Notes: generated by a model from the letters alone, not told the origin. A stretch of 64,000 bases of DNA from Herbiconiux sp. VKM Ac-1786 (GCF_015350805.1 NZ_JADKSG010000001.1:744001-808000); one strand, 5' to 3'; numbered from the stretch's first letter, positions 51,281 through 62,104 are shown. Numbers and translations: made by a program.

Positions 51281-51988
51281 ATGAGACCCGTGCCCTCCGA
51301 ACCCTCCTCCTCCGCCGTGCCCCCGAAGGCCAAAGACCAGGCCAAGAAGCTCACGGTCAAGCAGGAGCGCGAAGCCCGCCGCGCCGAGAAGGTCGCGCAG
51401 ATGGTCGCGCAGCAGAAGAAGCAGCAGCGCAACCGCCGCATCGGCATCTTCGGCGGTGCCGCGGCCGGCCTGATCGCGCTCGGACTCGTCATCACCTTCG
51501 TGGTCACGAGCGCCGAGCCCAAGGTCGACCCGGCGTCGATCTCGATCGGCGAGCTGCAAACCTACGACAACCTCACCTCGAACCACGTCTCGACCACCGT
51601 CGACTACGCGCAGACTCCTCCGGCGGGCGGCGACCACAACGCGGTCTGGCTGAACTGCGGTGTCTACGACCAGCAGGTGCCCAACGAGAATGCCGTGCAC
51701 GCGCTCGAGCACGGCGCCGTCTGGGTCACCTACGATCCCGCCCTCGTCGACGAGGCCGGCGTCGAGACCCTGCGCTCGAAGCTGCCCGACACCTACGTCG
51801 TGCTCTCGCCCTACGAGGGCATCGCCGCCCCCGTCGTCGCCTCCGCCTGGGGCAACCAGGTCTTCCTCGACGGTGTCGACGACGAGCGCCTCGGCGACTT
51901 CGTGCAGAAGTTCTGGCGCTCGAACGACGCCCCCGAGCCCGGCGCCGCGTGCACCGGCGGGCTCGACGCGGCCGGCAAGGTGGCCTGA
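51281..51988 (+). CDS. DUF3105 membrane-anchored protein
   Basis: The 235-residue protein has a charged coiled N-terminus (KQEREARRAEKVAQMVAQQKKQQRN), one membrane helix and an outer DUF3105 domain with DHNAVWLNCGVYDQQVPNENAVHALEHGAVWVTY, where the His and Cys residues are likely metal ligands. It is the usual partner of DUF305 proteins, and the gene next to it encodes one. The start is uncertain; a TTG at 51245 would extend it by 12 residues. Confidence 0.82.
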   Translation: MRPVPSEPSSSAVPPKAKDQAKKLTVKQEREARRAEKVAQMVAQQKKQQRNRRIGIFGGAAAGLIALGLVITFVVTSAEPKVDPASISIGELQTYDNLTSNHVSTTVDYAQTPPAGGDHNAVWLNCGVYDQQVPNENAVHALEHGAVWVTYDPALVDEAGVETLRSKLPDTYVVLSPYEGIAAPVVASAWGNQVFLDGVDDERLGDFVQKFWRSNDAPEPGAACTGGLDAAGKVA

Positions 51989-51993
51989 GCCGG

Positions 51994-52782
51994 GTGCCCG
52001 ACACCACGCCTGCTGACTCCTCGCTCGCCGGTTCCTCGCTGGTGACCGGGGCTCCGGATGCTCGGCGCCCCTCGCGCGGCCGCCTCACCCTCGCGGCGAT
52101 CGTGGCCGCGGTGCTCGTGGCGGTCGTGGCGTTCTCGGCCGGCTGGCTCGCCGCGCCCCGCACCGCGACGCCCACGGACACCGGCGTCGAGGCCGGCTTC
52201 GCCCGCGACATGCAGACCCACCACGACCAGGCCGTCCAGATGGCCCTGATCATCCGCGACCAGAGCGACGACCCGGCCATCCGCTCGCTGGCCTACGACA
52301 TCGCGACCTCGCAGGCGCAGCAGTCGGGCCAGATGTACGCGTGGCTGAACTCCTGGGGCCTCCCCCAGGCCTCGACCCAGCCCGAGATGACGTGGATGCT
52401 CCAGCCCACCCTCGACGGCTCCGACGCCCACGGCCACGGCGCCGCTGCCTCGGCCTCCACGGCCGGGCCTTCCCCCGACGGCGACGCCGTCGCCCCCGCG
52501 GCCGGCACCACCGGCACTCCCGCGCCCATGGTGCCCGGCGAGCCCATGCCGGGCATGGCGACCTCCGCCGACCTCGACCGCCTCGCCTCCCTCACCGGCA
52601 CCGAGGCCGAGACCCTCTTCCTCCAGCTGATGATCGCCCACCACCAGGGCGGCGTCGAGATGGCCGAGGCGGCGCTCTCCCGCACCACGAACCCGCTCGT
52701 CACCGCCCTGGCGAAGGCCATCGTCTTCGCCCAGTCGGGCGAGATCCAGTACATGCAGGAGCTCCTGGCCGCCCGCACCTGA
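51994..52782 (+). CDS. DUF305 protein (ferritin-like), membrane anchored
   Basis: The 262-residue protein has an N-terminal anchor helix (about 30-52) and an outer four-helix DUF305 domain with paired motifs MQTHHDQAVQMA and MIAHHQGGVEMAE. The two halves are separated by a long Ala/Pro/His/Gly insertion (DGSDAHGHGAAASAS onward) and a Met-rich piece (PMVPGEPMPGMATS) that could bind copper. It begins five bases after DUF3105 and probably works with it in metal handling. Confidence 0.85.
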   Translation: MPDTTPADSSLAGSSLVTGAPDARRPSRGRLTLAAIVAAVLVAVVAFSAGWLAAPRTATPTDTGVEAGFARDMQTHHDQAVQMALIIRDQSDDPAIRSLAYDIATSQAQQSGQMYAWLNSWGLPQASTQPEMTWMLQPTLDGSDAHGHGAAASASTAGPSPDGDAVAPAAGTTGTPAPMVPGEPMPGMATSADLDRLASLTGTEAETLFLQLMIAHHQGGVEMAEAALSRTTNPLVTALAKAIVFAQSGEIQYMQELLAART

Positions 52783-52814
52783 CCGCATCCCGACCCGGCT
52801 GCACCGCACCAGGG

Positions 52815-53828
52815 TCAGAACGAGATGAAATTGCCGTTGTCGTAGATGAGGAAGCTCTGCGCCGCCTCGGGGACGATGTAGGCCGTGACCCCGGTGAAGG
52901 ACGACCCGGGGTAGAGCGTCGGACCGTCACTCATCGACGACATCCCGTCACCCAGCACGAGGAACTCGCTGTCGTAGCGGTTGCCCTCCGCCGTGGCGAG
53001 CGACAGGTCCCACTCGGCCAGCGACGGCTCCACGCCGTCGGGATCGATCCCCGTCATCGTCAACTGGACGACCACGTACTTGAACCCGGCCGGGGCGTCA
53101 CTGTTGAACTGGTTCCACTCCTTGACGAGGGCGTTGGCGTTCGCGTCGACGACGGAGGCGCTGAGGGAGTACTTCTCGCCGCCGAAGATGCCCTTCGCCA
53201 CGTACGGCTGAGGATAGGGGTTCGTTGCCGACCCCAGGTCGGCGGCCGGCGCCGCGGGCTTCGCCGGCTCGGGCTTCGCCGGCTCCGGTTCGGCGGCCGG
53301 CTGCTCGGCCGCGCTCGGAGCCGGGGTCGCGGTCGCTGCCGGTTCCGCCGCCGGGGCGGCCGTCTGCTCGACCGACGTCTCGAGCGGCACGCTCACGACG
53401 ATCTCGTCCTGGCCCGACGAGGTGGGGTTGCTCAACGCGGCGCCGAAGACGATCGCGACGATGAGACCGGTCAGAGCCGCGATGGCCCCGAGCGCCAGTC
53501 CGATGAAAGCCAGCACCCGGGGCTGCTTGTTCTTCAGGGCGAACACGGCGAGCAGCACGGCACCGACGCCGAGCAGCAGGCCGAGCCAGGGAACCAGGCC
53601 CGTGAGGAACGCCACGATCCCGACGATGAGCGCGGCGATCGCGAGCCCCTGAGGCGTCGCACGAGAGGGAGCCGCCGGAGCTCCGACCGGCGGAGCCTCC
53701 AGAACGGCGACGGGGACGGGTGCCGCCGGAGCCGGCACCTGGTCGTGCCACGACGCCCCGTCCCAGTACCGGAGCTCATTGTTCGCGTGCGGTGCCGGAT
53801 ACCAACCGGCAGGCGTCGATTCAGACAT
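52815..53828 (-). CDS. DUF2510-DUF4190 membrane protein with extracellular DUF4352-like domain
   Basis: The 337-residue protein has a DUF2510 head (AGWYPAPHANNELRYWDGASWHDQ), two or three membrane helices of DUF4190 type, a long Ala/Pro/Glu linker (including EPEPAKPEPAKPAAP) and a ~130-residue outer beta domain (YVVVQLTMTGIDPDG, SFTGVTAYIVPE) like DUF4352. It may be a surface sensor or a lipid/stress protein; no function is known. GGGGGAAAAC lies upstream of the ATG. Confidence 0.8.
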   Translation of the reverse strand: MSESTPAGWYPAPHANNELRYWDGASWHDQVPAPAAPVPVAVLEAPPVGAPAAPSRATPQGLAIAALIVGIVAFLTGLVPWLGLLLGVGAVLLAVFALKNKQPRVLAFIGLALGAIAALTGLIVAIVFGAALSNPTSSGQDEIVVSVPLETSVEQTAAPAAEPAATATPAPSAAEQPAAEPEPAKPEPAKPAAPAADLGSATNPYPQPYVAKGIFGGEKYSLSASVVDANANALVKEWNQFNSDAPAGFKYVVVQLTMTGIDPDGVEPSLAEWDLSLATAEGNRYDSEFLVLGDGMSSMSDGPTLYPGSSFTGVTAYIVPEAAQSFLIYDNGNFISF

Positions 53829-54078
53829 ATGTAGTTTTCCCCCAACGTGGCGCAGCGCCGATCGGCGCCGTTGAAACCTACCGGAGCGCGTCCGTCCTCG
53901 GCTCGCCCCAGAACTGGGGATTCCACGGCGCCCGGTCGACCGACACAGAGGCGGGAATACCCCGCGGGTGTAGGCGTACTACGCCCGGATCTGCTCGACG
54001 CTCATCAACGAGTACGGCGAACCCTCCGGCGGCCCGGCCGCGTCGGGTGTGCCCCCGTGCTCGTCTATGCCATCGGGG
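53829..54078. other. Non-coding gap with small palindromes
   Basis: GCGGG-AATAC-CCCGC (53951-53965) and GGCGTACTACGCC (53973-53985) are two short hairpins that could end the minus-strand 61-residue gene. Otherwise nothing convincing is seen. Confidence 0.4.
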
Positions 54079-54264
54079 CTACTCCTCGTCGGAGGTCGAG
54101 GTCGCCCCGTCGACCACCACGATGAGCGCCTCCACCGCGGCGAGCAGGTTGTGCAGCGCCTGCTGCGACACGAACTCGTCGGGCAGCTGCTGGATGTCGA
54201 ACGCGGCGGCGCTGGCGTACTTGCGGGCGTCGGCGAGCGCCGACTCCTCACGGAATGTGGCCAC
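54079..54264 (-). CDS. Small hypothetical protein (61 aa)
   Basis: This short protein reads VATFREESALADARKYASAA to the C-terminal ATSTSDEE; it is mostly helical and looks like a small soluble adaptor. The GTG has AAGGGG six bases upstream, which supports the start. After the stop, another frame reads an in-phase peptide ending MSVEQIRA, so a frameshift cannot be ruled out. Confidence 0.5.
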   Translation of the reverse strand: MATFREESALADARKYASAAAFDIQQLPDEFVSQQALHNLLAAVEALIVVVDGATSTSDEE

Positions 54265-54380
54265 GGGGAACCCCTTTCGTCTGGACTGGTGTGCGACAGT
54301 CTCGCGTGCGGCGGGCGGGCGCGCATCCGACATCTGACGCATCGATCGACGGATGCGCGTACCGCTACGTCTTCGCACGG

Positions 54381-54791
54381 ATGCGCTCGACCGGCCCACG
54401 CGGAATCATCGTGCGGAGCGTCATCGCGGCGCCGGGGAGGACCGCCGGCGGCAGCGGCGGCGAGCCGGTCGAGGTGCTGCACGGCATCTCGCTGACGGTC
54501 GCGCCCGGCGAGCTGGTGAGCGTCGTCGGGCCGAGCGGCTCGGGCAAGTCGACGCTGCTGTACTGCCTCGCCGGCCTCGAACGCCCGAGCCGGGGCGCCG
54601 TGCGCATCGGCGGCGTCGACACCACGGCGCTCTCGGCGCGACGGTTCGCGCAGCAGCGGCGCAGCACCATCGCGTTCGTCTTCCAGTCGTACAACCTCAT
54701 CCCCTCGCTGACCGCGGCGCAGAACGTGATCCTCCCCGCCCGGCTGGCGCGGCGGGCGGTCACCCTCGTCGAGGTGCTCAGCAGGGCGTGA
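54381..54791 (+). pseudogene. Truncated LolD/MacB-type ABC transporter ATPase
   Basis: The reading has a normal start region (VRSVIAAP), Walker A GPSGSGKST and the Q-loop FVFQSYNLIPSLTAAQNVILPARLA, then switches to RRAVTLVEVLSRA and stops. The signature, Walker B and switch regions, about 100 residues, are missing. Family members are ~220 residues long and would have a permease partner, absent here. It is a likely gene fragment; start 54381 or 54411. Confidence 0.75.
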
Positions 54792-54797
54792 CGGGTT

Positions 54798-55253
54798 TCA
54801 GGCCATCCTCTGGTCGTCAGAGCCCCGGCCTCGCACGGTCGGGGTGGGAGTGGGCCCCGCCTGGTCCGGGCCGGGGCCCGCCTGGTCCGGGCCGGGGTCT
54901 CGCATGGTCTGGGCCGGGTAGGCGCCGTAGCGCGCCAGGTACAGGGCGGCGAAGCGCGAGGGGTGCGTGAAGTGCCACAGGCGGGCGATCTCGTTCACCG
55001 TCGTCGTCGTGCGGCCCGTCTGCCGCCGCGTGGCCTCCGTCACGAGGTCGTCGTGGGCCCGGGCCAGGCGCACCCGGCGCAGGTAGGTCAGGGGCGTCGT
55101 GCCGAGGGTGGCCCGGAAGGCGTGCTGCAGGCCGCGCTCGGAGAGATGCGCCGCGGCGGCGATCTGCGCGATCCCGATCGGCTCCCCGGCCTCGGCATGG
55201 ATGAACCGGCAGGCGATCGCGACCGAGTCGTTGTGGTGCACCGGGTACTGCAC
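54798..55253 (-). CDS. Short AraC-family regulator (C-terminal domain only)
   Basis: The 151-residue protein contains the two helix-turn-helix units of AraC (IGIAQIAAAAHLSERGLQHAFRATLGTTPLTYLRRVRLARAHDDL and VNEIARLWHFTHPSRFAALYLARYGAYPAQ), but the ~200-residue ligand domain of normal relatives is missing. The tail holds a tandem 21-bp repeat. The GTG has GAGGGGG upstream, so it could be a real mini-regulator or a remnant. Confidence 0.6.
   Translation of the reverse strand: MQYPVHHNDSVAIACRFIHAEAGEPIGIAQIAAAAHLSERGLQHAFRATLGTTPLTYLRRVRLARAHDDLVTEATRRQTGRTTTTVNEIARLWHFTHPSRFAALYLARYGAYPAQTMRDPGPDQAGPGPDQAGPTPTPTVRGRGSDDQRMA
54856..54897. repeat. Perfect 21-bp tandem duplication
   Basis: CCCGCCTGGTCCGGGCCGGGG occurs at 54856-54876 and 54877-54897, and a degenerate third copy follows to about 54918. 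It encodes the repeated GPDQAGP tail of the short AraC protein. Confidence 0.85.
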
Positions 55254-55380
55254 GCGGCCCCCTCGCCTGGCAGGCGCGATGCCTGCCCGCCGACCCTACG
55301 GCGCGGGCTCGACGCGGTGCGCGGGTTGTCGCGCCGAGGTGGCTACCTGTCGCGAAATGCCCCAAGGCAGGGGCACGATC

Positions 55381-55386
55381 TACGAT
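55381..55386 (+). promoter_or_regulatory. -10 element of leaderless promoter (CPT-like kinase)
   Basis: TACGAT ends six bases before the ATG at 55393. Confidence 0.5.
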
Positions 55387-55392
55387 CGAGGC

Positions 55393-55983
55393 ATGCCAGC
55401 GACAACGAGCGCCAGGATGATCGTGCTCAACGGCGGGTCGAGCTCGGGCAAGTCGTCCGTGGCCCGCGCGCTGCAGGAGCTCCTGCCCGGGATCTGGCTG
55501 ACGTTCGGCGTCGACACCTTCATCGAGGCCCTCCCCGGCCGCGGCGACAGCCCGCGATCCGGCATCGTCTTCGATGCAGACGGCGCCGTGCTGCTCAGCG
55601 ACGAGTACACGCGACTCGAAGACGCCTGGTACTCCGGACTCGGTTCGATGGTCGCCTCGGGGGCTGACGTCATCCTCGACGAGGTGCTGCTGTCCGGGAG
55701 CGCCGGACAGCGACGCCTTCGCGCGGCGCTCGGTGCCGAGACGCTGATCTGGGTCGGCGTCCGCTGCGATCCCGACGTCGCGGCGGCACGCGAGGCCGCA
55801 CGCGGCGATCGGGTGGCGGGCATGGCGCGGCGGCAGGCATCCGCCGTCCACACCGGCGTCTCCTACGACGTGGAGGTCGACACCACGTCCCACTCACCCG
55901 CTGAGTGCGCCCGGGTCATCGCCGACTTCCTGCGCTCGACCACTCCGCAGGCCGCCGAGGAGGCGCCCGACTCGACCGGCTAG
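55393..55983 (+). CDS. Chloramphenicol phosphotransferase-like P-loop protein
   Basis: The 196-residue protein has MIVLNGGSSSGKSSVARAL (Walker A) and the chloramphenicol-phosphotransferase pattern FGVDTFIEALP and VILDEVLLSG, followed by VRCDPDVAAAREAARGDRVAGMARRQ. The family includes real resistance enzymes and many relatives of unknown substrate. It converges with the SnoaL-like gene and shares its CTAG stop. Confidence 0.82.
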   Translation: MPATTSARMIVLNGGSSSGKSSVARALQELLPGIWLTFGVDTFIEALPGRGDSPRSGIVFDADGAVLLSDEYTRLEDAWYSGLGSMVASGADVILDEVLLSGSAGQRRLRAALGAETLIWVGVRCDPDVAAAREAARGDRVAGMARRQASAVHTGVSYDVEVDTTSHSPAECARVIADFLRSTTPQAAEEAPDSTG

Positions 55984-56393
55984 TGGCCTTCGGCCTGGTA
56001 GACCTTCCGGAACGCGTCCTTGCGGGCGATCTTCCCGTCGCGGAACTCGTAGATGTCGCAGCCGCGCGTGGTCAGGATCTTCCCGTCCGGGCCCGCCCCC
56101 GTGAACGACCAGGTGGCCGCACCGCGGGTCCCGGCGATGATGGGGTTCTCCTCCTCGTGCCGCTCCTGCCCCGTGTCGAAGGCGAGCATCAGCGCGAAGC
56201 CCTCCCGCACCTGCTCCTTCCCCGACCAGGTCTGACCGGGCTCAGGGCCGACGGATGCGCTGTAGACGCAGTCGTCGGTGACGTGGCTCATCAGAGCGTC
56301 GAGGTCGCGGCGGGTCCAGGCGTCGCTGAACGCCGCCAGCACCTCGGGCGTCATGTGACTCGTGCTGTTCTCGGACGGAGAGGAATCGGTCAT
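55980..56393 (-). CDS. SnoaL/NTF2-like protein
   Basis: The 137-residue protein has the fold of NTF2-like small enzymes (VLAAFSDAWTRRDLDALMSHVTDDCVYSASVGPEPG and GCDIYEFRDGKIARKDAFRKVY). Such proteins are ketosteroid-isomerase-like or polyketide-related; the substrate is unknown. CAGAGT ends six bases before the ATG. Its stop (55980-55982) forms CTAG with that of the opposite gene. Confidence 0.8.
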   Translation of the reverse strand: MTDSSPSENSTSHMTPEVLAAFSDAWTRRDLDALMSHVTDDCVYSASVGPEPGQTWSGKEQVREGFALMLAFDTGQERHEEENPIIAGTRGAATWSFTGAGPDGKILTTRGCDIYEFRDGKIARKDAFRKVYQAEGH

Positions 56394-56489
56394 GAGTGAA
56401 CTCTGGCATCGACCCGCCCCGAAGTCCCGAAAATCTTGCTCCGTGCGTATTCTGGGCCTCAAGCCCGCCGCCGTGCCAGGGAGAACACG

Positions 56490-56999
56490 ATGACTCCAGC
56501 CTCACCGACCGATCCGCCGGAGACCGCTCTCGCCCGCCGCGCGGTGCTGCGGGCCGCCGTCTGGAGCGCTCCGGTCGTGGCGCTCGCCGTCGCCACCCCG
56601 CTGGCCGCGGCATCGATCGTCGACGTGGGCGCGTACCGCCTGACCTCCTCCTGCTCGGTGCCGGGATCGGGCCGCCCCGGTCTCCTCCTCACGGCCGGTC
56701 CCACCGCGGCGGTGCCCGAGCGCACGACGATCTCCGTCTCCGTCACGGGCGTGACGACGATCGGCGAGCTCACCGTCACCGGCGTCGGCGCGATCGTCAA
56801 CGACCTGGGTGCCACGTCCCGCCTCGTCGTGCTGACGTCGCCGCTGCCGGCCGGCGCGACGATGACGATCAGCACGACCCTGTCGACCTCGATCACCACC
56901 CGGTGGACGCTCCGGGCCGCCTCGACCCTGCCGCGAGACCACGTCGCCACCGGAGCCACCCCCGACGCCACCCTCAGCTCCCTCAGCTGCCGCGCCTGA
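56490..56999 (+). CDS. Secreted protein with Tat-like signal peptide
   Basis: The 169-residue precursor begins MTPASPTDPPETALARRAVLRA and has a hydrophobic stretch ending PLAAAS, so export is likely, perhaps by the twin-arginine route (RRAVLR). The mature part is Thr/Ser/Val/Gly-rich beta protein with two Cys residues (SSCSVPGS and SLSCRA) at the ends. AGGGAGAAC precedes the ATG. No function is recognised. Confidence 0.65.
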   Translation: MTPASPTDPPETALARRAVLRAAVWSAPVVALAVATPLAAASIVDVGAYRLTSSCSVPGSGRPGLLLTAGPTAAVPERTTISVSVTGVTTIGELTVTGVGAIVNDLGATSRLVVLTSPLPAGATMTISTTLSTSITTRWTLRAASTLPRDHVATGATPDATLSSLSCRA

Positions 57000-57128
57000 G
57001 AGCAGTCCGCCCGACGCGGCCGCGGTCGGCATCCACGAGCGCCACCCAGCCCGCCCCGGCGGCGGTCAGCCGCGCCATCCCGGCCAGCGGCTGGCGACAG
57101 CGTCGCTGCGGGATGCGCTCGGCCGCGG

Positions 57129-58181
57129 CTAGCCCGCGATCGCGGTGAGTCGGTGCAGCTCGGCGACGACGGCCGCCACGAGGGTGTCGTCGCCGAGCGC
57201 GGTGCGGAGCTCGGCCGGCCCGGCTGCGGCGAGCGCCTCGACCGCCGCTCGCACCGATGGCGCGCGCCCCGCCTCGAGGGCCGACGGATGCACGTACGAG
57301 CGCCGCGCGACCGCGCGGGTGTTGCCCAGCAGCTCGGCCGCCGCGTCGTACGCCCGCAGATCGGGGCGGGCCGAGCGGGTGCCGCCGGGCGGCACGGCCC
57401 CCGCCGTGACGGCCGCCGCCGCCGCGGTGCCGCCCCAGGTGCGGAAGGTCTTGGCGGTGGCGGGCGCCGTCGTGGCCCCGTGGATGTACGCGTTGACCGC
57501 CGCGCTGCCGACCACGTAGCGGCCGCCCGCCGCTTCGACCGAGAAGAGCGGGTCGTCGTCGCCGGGCGCATCCGCCACCAGTCGCTCGATCACCCGGGCG
57601 ACCGGTTCGTCGACGACGACCACGTGCCAGGGCCGGTGCTCCTTGCCGATGAAGGTGAACTCGATGGCGGGGCCGTCGACGCGGACGTGCCGCGGGGTGA
57701 GCGTCGTCAGCCCGTAGGTGTGGTTGTCGCGGGCGTAGCGCTCGGTGCCGACGCGGAAGAGTCCGCAGTCGATCAGGCGCACGGCCGCGGCGGTGGCGCG
57801 GCGGACCGCGTGGGCGGGGTCGTCCGCATCGGCGAGCAGGTGCTGCTCGACCCGGGTGCGCAACGCGGGCAGGGAGGCGCCGAACGGGAGCAGTTCGGCG
57901 AACTTGTGCACGGCGGCGTCCTGCTGCGCCGCTGTGGAGTAGCGGTACTGGGTGCGGCCGCGGGCGTCGACGCCGGTGGCCTGCACGCGCGCCTCCGGGT
58001 CGGGTGACGCCCAGACGTCGCGCCAGGCCGGGGGGATGCTCAGCGCCGCCAGACGGGCGAGCGTACCCGCGTCGGTCACGGGTGATCCGTCGTCGTCGAC
58101 CCAGCCCGGGGCGGGAGCGTTCCGTCGGTGCAGACCGGTGGCCCGGCAGAGCCGCGCGGCCGAGGGGAGCGAAGACTGCAT
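57129..58181 (-). CDS. DNA topoisomerase IB
   Basis: The 350-residue enzyme is of the bacterial/poxvirus type IB. Recognisable motifs are FRVGTERYARDNHTYGLTTL, FIGKEHRPWHV, TAKTFRTWGGTAAAA (catalytic Arg/Lys region) and RRSYVHPSALE, where the Tyr is the nucleophile. It relaxes supercoils through a 3'-phosphotyrosine intermediate. The length is normal for the bacterial form. TACGGT lies five bases before the ATG. Confidence 0.9.
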   Translation of the reverse strand: MQSSLPSAARLCRATGLHRRNAPAPGWVDDDGSPVTDAGTLARLAALSIPPAWRDVWASPDPEARVQATGVDARGRTQYRYSTAAQQDAAVHKFAELLPFGASLPALRTRVEQHLLADADDPAHAVRRATAAAVRLIDCGLFRVGTERYARDNHTYGLTTLTPRHVRVDGPAIEFTFIGKEHRPWHVVVVDEPVARVIERLVADAPGDDDPLFSVEAAGGRYVVGSAAVNAYIHGATTAPATAKTFRTWGGTAAAAAVTAGAVPPGGTRSARPDLRAYDAAAELLGNTRAVARRSYVHPSALEAGRAPSVRAAVEALAAAGPAELRTALGDDTLVAAVVAELHRLTAIAG

Positions 58182-58186
58182 ACCCG

Positions 58187-58192
58187 ACCGTA
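58187..58192 (-). promoter_or_regulatory. -10 element of leaderless promoter (topoisomerase IB)
   Basis: TACGGT on the minus strand, five bases before the ATG at 58181. Confidence 0.45.
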
Positions 58193-58330
58193 GTCATGCG
58201 AGCGCTCGGGCGCGGTACGTCAGATGACGGTTGTGAGCGGGCGCGCATCCGCGGGATGGTTCTGAGGGAGCAGTAAGCAGGCGGCCGTCTTCACGGAGGA
58301 CGGTCCTATTTCGAGAGAGATGAGACGACC

Positions 58331-58690
58331 ATGACCGACCAGATCGAGACCCTGATGAAGGCCAACCTGCACGAGGTCTTCGGCCAGCGCGACCCCGCCC
58401 TGAGGCGCGCTGCGATCGAGCGCACCTACACCGAGGACGTGGTGTTCCTCGACCCCGACGAGGTCGTCGAAGGCTGGGACGCCCTGGACGCCAAGGCCGG
58501 AGCGCTGCTCGAGGGCGCCCCCGGCTTCGTGTTCTCGGAGGCCGGCTCGATCTACGTCAACCACGACATGGGGTACCTGGCGTGGAACCTGGGGCCCGAG
58601 GGGCAGCCGCCGGTGGTGCGGGGTGTGGACTCGTGCTTCATCCGCGACGGGCGCATCGCGAAGGTGTACACGCTGCTGCTGAAGGACTGA
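58331..58690 (+). CDS. SnoaL/NTF2-like protein
   Basis: The 119-residue protein has the pattern DPALRRAAIERTYTEDVVFLDPDEVVEGWDALDAKAGALLE and GVDSCFIRDGRIAKVYTLLL, typical of nuclear-transport-factor-2-like small proteins. It is unlike the SnoaL-like protein at 55980 in detail. The 149-base gap ahead holds only weak hairpins (CCGTC/GACGG). Confidence 0.8.
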   Translation: MTDQIETLMKANLHEVFGQRDPALRRAAIERTYTEDVVFLDPDEVVEGWDALDAKAGALLEGAPGFVFSEAGSIYVNHDMGYLAWNLGPEGQPPVVRGVDSCFIRDGRIAKVYTLLLKD

Positions 58691-58774
58691 CCTCCTCCCG
58701 CTCGCCCGGCCCGCCGTCGTACGCTGGACGACGACGGGCCGAGCGGCGCGCCCGTCCGGTGGGAGGTCGGGGCG

Positions 58775-59494
58775 ATGAGCGACACGGACACGACCGGTGC
58801 CGCCTCGCGTCTCCGGCTCGCCCTCAGCGCCCCGGATGCGTCGTCCCGCCTGCAGGCCGCGCTCACCGCGGGCACCCGGCCGGCCGACGCCTATGCGCGG
58901 GTGCTCGTCGGCCAGTGCCGGGTCGAGCCCGACTTCTTCGTGCGGGACATGCTCACCTGGGCGCTCACCCGCCACGACCGCGACACCGTGGTCGAGCTGC
59001 TCCTGCCGGAGCTCGACTCCCCGATCGCCCAGGCCCGCAGCCAGGCTCTGCACACGCTGTCGAAGGTCGGCGACCCGCGCGCGTTCCCGGCGATCACGGT
59101 CGCCCTGCTGACGGATGCCGACGACATCGTCGCCCGCAACGCCTGGCGCACCGCCTCGGGCCTGGCGCCCGACGACGCGCACCGGGCCTCCCTTGCCACC
59201 ACCCTGGTGACCCAGCTCGGGCGCGGTGACCGCGACCTCCGGCTCAGCCTGACGCAGTCGTTCGTGCGCCTCGGCGAAGCGTCGCGCGCCGCTCTCGACA
59301 CCGCGTCGACGGATGCCCGCCCCGACGTCCGGGCCCACGCCCTCGCCACGGCGCACCTGCTCGCCGACCCCGAGGCCGACTTCGACGTGGCGATGGCAGC
59401 CGCCGTCGCTGCCGCCCGCGAGCAGGCGCCGCAGACCTCTGCCCCGCCGGCCACCCCCGACGACCGCACGGGCTCCGACTGGATTCCCGACTAG
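58775..59494 (+). CDS. HEAT-repeat protein
   Basis: The 239-residue protein is nearly all alpha-helical and has HEAT-like repeats in which AQARSQALHTLSKVGDPRAFPAITVALLTD is the clearest unit. Such repeats bind other proteins. The ATG has GGGAGGTC upstream. It may belong with a regulator not in the window. The last 20 residues are Pro/Thr-rich. It shares a CTAG stop with the cupin gene on the other strand. Confidence 0.75.
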   Translation: MSDTDTTGAASRLRLALSAPDASSRLQAALTAGTRPADAYARVLVGQCRVEPDFFVRDMLTWALTRHDRDTVVELLLPELDSPIAQARSQALHTLSKVGDPRAFPAITVALLTDADDIVARNAWRTASGLAPDDAHRASLATTLVTQLGRGDRDLRLSLTQSFVRLGEASRAALDTASTDARPDVRAHALATAHLLADPEADFDVAMAAAVAAAREQAPQTSAPPATPDDRTGSDWIPD

Positions 59495-59874
59495 CGGAAG
59501 TCGCCCAGCTGACGATCGAGGGGCACGGTTCCTTCCACGGTGACGTCGCCCGTGTGGGCGGTGGTGACCGTCTCGATCAGGACGATGTGCACCTCCTCCT
59601 TCGCCACGGGGTTGTGCTGCACGCCTCGGGGCACGATGTAGAACTGCCCCGGCCCGAGCTCGACGTCGTCGGCGCCCTCGAGCTGGATGACCAGGTGGCC
59701 CGAGACGACGAGGAACATCTCGTCCTCGTTCTCGTGGGCGTGCCAGACGAGCTCGCCGAGAAGCTTCGCGACCTTCACGTACTGGTCGTTCACCCGCCCG
59801 ACGACCCGCGGGGTCCAGTGCGCGGTCACCCGCTCGAGCTCGGCGGCGATGTCGGTCGCAACGAAAGACGTCAT
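59491..59874 (-). CDS. Cupin-domain protein
   Basis: The 127-residue single-domain cupin has WHAHENEDEMFLVVSGHLVIQLEG (metal-binding HxH, Glu) and PGQFYIVPRGVQHNPVA. It is a dioxygenase-like or binding cupin of unknown substrate. CAGACT lies six bases before the ATG (59881-59886), and the stop shares CTAG (59491-59494) with the HEAT-repeat gene. Confidence 0.83.
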   Translation of the reverse strand: MTSFVATDIAAELERVTAHWTPRVVGRVNDQYVKVAKLLGELVWHAHENEDEMFLVVSGHLVIQLEGADDVELGPGQFYIVPRGVQHNPVAKEEVHIVLIETVTTAHTGDVTVEGTVPLDRQLGDFR

Positions 59875-59968
59875 CCCCCGAGTCTGCCGCCTCCCCCGCG
59901 CCTCCCGCCACCGCCCCACCCCGCGCCGCGCGCTCAGGAGCAAGCGACCCCATCCCAGGGCCGGGCAC

Positions 59969-62098
<2,130 letters not shown>

Positions 62099-62104
62099 GG
62101 GTCG

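Noticed and set aside
53979-54078. Minus-strand peptide ending MSVEQIRA after the 61-residue gene.
   Set aside because: It has no start of its own. It could be the shifted end of the short gene, but I cannot prove it without homologues.
55393-55983. True chloramphenicol resistance.
   Set aside because: The protein has the family fold, but most such homologues have unknown substrates; resistance cannot be claimed from sequence.
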